DNA from: CAVSRC01 sp963830205
GTDB taxonomy: Bacteria; Pseudomonadota; Alphaproteobacteria; Rhizobiales; Kaistiaceae
NCBI GenBank assembly: GCA_963830205.1
Contig: CAWHLP010000043.1
Location: 201,225 to 265,224, forward strand
Length of the DNA stretch: 64,000 nucleotides
Direction of reading: 5' to 3'
Below the pieces are notes generated by a model that ran no database searches, was not told the origin of the DNA, and worked only from the letters and a program-made list of their open reading frames with translations. Positions 62,578-64,000 of this stretch are shown here, piece by piece; within the stretch, counting starts at the first letter, position 1, and each line of letters opens with the position of its first letter. The position numbers and the translations under genes were made by a program.

Positions 62578-63823
62578 CTATTCCGCCGCTTCCACCTCGA
62601 CACCACCGGCACGGCCCCTCCTCCGGCGCCTCGCGCCTCAGGCCGGCGCCTCAGCGTCAGCACCGCAAGCGCCAGCGCGCCCCAGGCGCACGCCGTCATC
62701 AGCGCGATCATGGGCAGCACCGTGCCGTTGAAGATCAGGCTGGCGACGACGATCATCGCCGCGCCGGTCAGCATCTGCAGCGTTCCGCCGAGCGCCGCCG
62801 CCATGCCGGCGATCGGCCCGTGTTCGTCGAGCGCCATCACCATGGTGGTCGGGATGACCAGGCCCATGAAGGAGAAGCCGACGAGCAGGAAGGCCATCAG
62901 CACCGGCAGGCTGTCGACGCCGGCGAGCGTCAGCGCCAGCAGCACCGCCAGCACCGCCGCATAGGCCGCCACCGAAACGGTCACCAGCCGGCCGAGGCCG
63001 AAGCGCCCGCCGAGCCAGGCGGCGAACTGCGAGGAGCCGATGAAACCGATGGCGTTCAGCGAGAAGGCGATGCTGAACGCCGTCGGCGCCAGGCCGAAAT
63101 GGTCGATGTAGACGAACGAGGCGCTCGCCAGGAACGTGAAGAAGCTCGCCATGCCGAGCCCGCCGATGAAGGTCAGGCCGAGGAAGCGCGGATCGCGCGA
63201 ACAGCGTCGCGAAGCCGGCGGCGAGGCTCGCCCGCTCGATGCGCACGCGCTTCGCCGGGTGTCAGCGTCTCGGGCAGCGAGCGTCGCCAGCAGCACCAAG
63301 CGCGATCGCCGCCACCACCGTCACCGCGACGAACACCGCCCGCCAGCCGAAGGGCACGATCAGCGCGCTGCCGGTCACCGGCGCCAGGATCGGCGACACC
63401 GAGAGCACCAGCATGACCAGCGCCATCAGCCGGGCGCCTTCGACGCCGGTGTGCAGGTCGCGGATGATCGCCCGCGGGATGACCATCACCGCCGATGCGC
63501 CGACGCCCTGGAGCGCGCGGAAGGCGATCAGCCAGCCGATCGACGGCGCCAGCGCGCAGCCGGCGGCGCCGAGCACGTAGACGACCAGCCCGAAATAGAG
63601 CGGCGCCTTGCGCCCCGCCATGTCCGACACCGGCCCGTAGACGATCTGGCAGACGCCGAAGGCGATGAAGAAGGCCATCAGCGTCATCTGCGTCGCCGCC
63701 GTCGAGGCATGCGAGGTTGCCGGCGATGGTCGGCAGCGCCGGCAGGTACATGTCGATGGCGAACGGTCCGATCGCCGAGATGAGGCCGAGCACGACCGCG
63801 TTGCGGAGGAAGCGCGAGGTCAT
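62578..63823 (-). pseudogene. Bcr/CflA-family multidrug efflux MFS transporter, several frameshifts
   Basis: Starts at ATG 63823 (MTSRFLRNAVVLGLISAIGP, FAIDMYLPALPTIAGNL). Continues in other frames with MTLMAFFIAFGVCQIVYGPV (GxxSDMAGRKAPL motif), APVTGSALIVPFGWRAVFVA, then LGLTFIGGLGMASFFTFLAS, LNAIGFIGSSQFAAWLGGRF and IPTTMVMALDEHGPIAGMAA. Twelve-helix MFS efflux layout. At least four indels cluster near 63708 and 63200-63300 and one near 62600, so the C-terminus is uncertain (a stop at 62578 gives a plausible end). Behind ECF42-type promoter P3. Confidence 0.75.
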
Positions 63824-63945
63824 GGGTCAAAACTCCGTTTGCGGCCGCCGCGAGGCAGCCGGTCAGGTGATGTCATGGCGGATACGTGCCGCCGCCCTTG
63901 CCAAGTGTCGCGTCGAGCCGCCTGTGCCCTGTCCGCGCTCCTCCA

Positions 63946-63974
63946 ACGACGAACGAACGAAAGCGGAATCGACA
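63946..63974 (-). promoter_or_regulatory. ECF42-type promoter P3, TGTCGA-N17-CGTCGT
   Basis: Minus strand: TGTCGA (63974-63969), 17 bases, CGTCGT (63951-63946), 122 bases before the MFS start. The 63824-63945 stretch holds only an 18-codon frame whose stop overlaps the MFS ATG; nothing else is seen to the window end. Confidence 0.68.
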
Positions 63975-64000
63975 GCAACGACAGAAAACGAAGCCGAAGA

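Overview
The window is GC-rich and looks like a chromosomal segment of an alphaproteobacterium, most likely Hyphomicrobiales (Rhizobiales). Four things point there: a PhyR-NepR-EcfG general stress response (GSR) locus, the lexA-comEC / gltX-gltA / lpxB-lpxI-lpxA-fabZ-bamA-rseP-dxr-cdsA-uppS-frr-pyrH-tsf-rpsB gene order, an rpsB with a long C-terminal extension, and LexA boxes of the GTTC-N7-GTTC type.

Region 1 (1-19.5 kb) is a GSR island. phyR, nepR and ecfG sit at 10.6-12.35 kb. Around them are two HWE-family sensor kinases, two single-domain response regulators, a Crp/Fnr regulator and many small stress-type proteins (DUF892, DUF883, holin-X, SH3, PRC-barrel, DUF3309, DUF1328, glycine-zipper lipoprotein, CsbD), plus a PQQ dehydrogenase, a DUF4396 protein and a formate/nitrite-type channel. 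I can read EcfG-type promoters (GGAAC-N16/17-CGTT or a one-base variant) in front of most of these units. One perfect promoter faces no gene. It precedes about 90 nt that can fold into a C-rich loop and a 13-bp hairpin, which is a candidate GSR small RNA next to phyR.

Region 2 (19.8-43.9 kb) is housekeeping: lexA with its own SOS box, comEC, glnS, a GNAT acetyltransferase, gltX, gltA, then a long leftward envelope and translation run from rpsB to lpxB. lpxD is missing from its usual place between bamA and fabZ, and a FadL-like porin gene lies between pyrH and tsf.

Region 3 (44-53.5 kb) holds a DUF1402 gene, a secreted alpha/beta hydrolase, a divergent SDR / MmyB-type regulator pair, dnaE, and a 32-codon membrane-peptide gene behind a perfect LexA box, resembling the SOS division inhibitor SidA in type. 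Transposase scraps follow.

Region 4 (53.5-64 kb) is an ECF42-type sigma factor cluster with three DGPF/YCII proteins, VOC and PhnB proteins, DoxX, a RibD-like reductase, DUF2127 and a Bcr/CflA transporter. Three copies of TGTCGA-N17-CGTCGT precede three of its transcription units. A degenerate insertion sequence with 22-bp terminal inverted repeats splits the cluster.

Caution: at least a dozen genes, including essential rpsB and tsf, carry single-base indels, one of them in a G6 run. I read most of these as sequence or assembly errors rather than true pseudogenes. No tRNA, rRNA or CRISPR array was seen.
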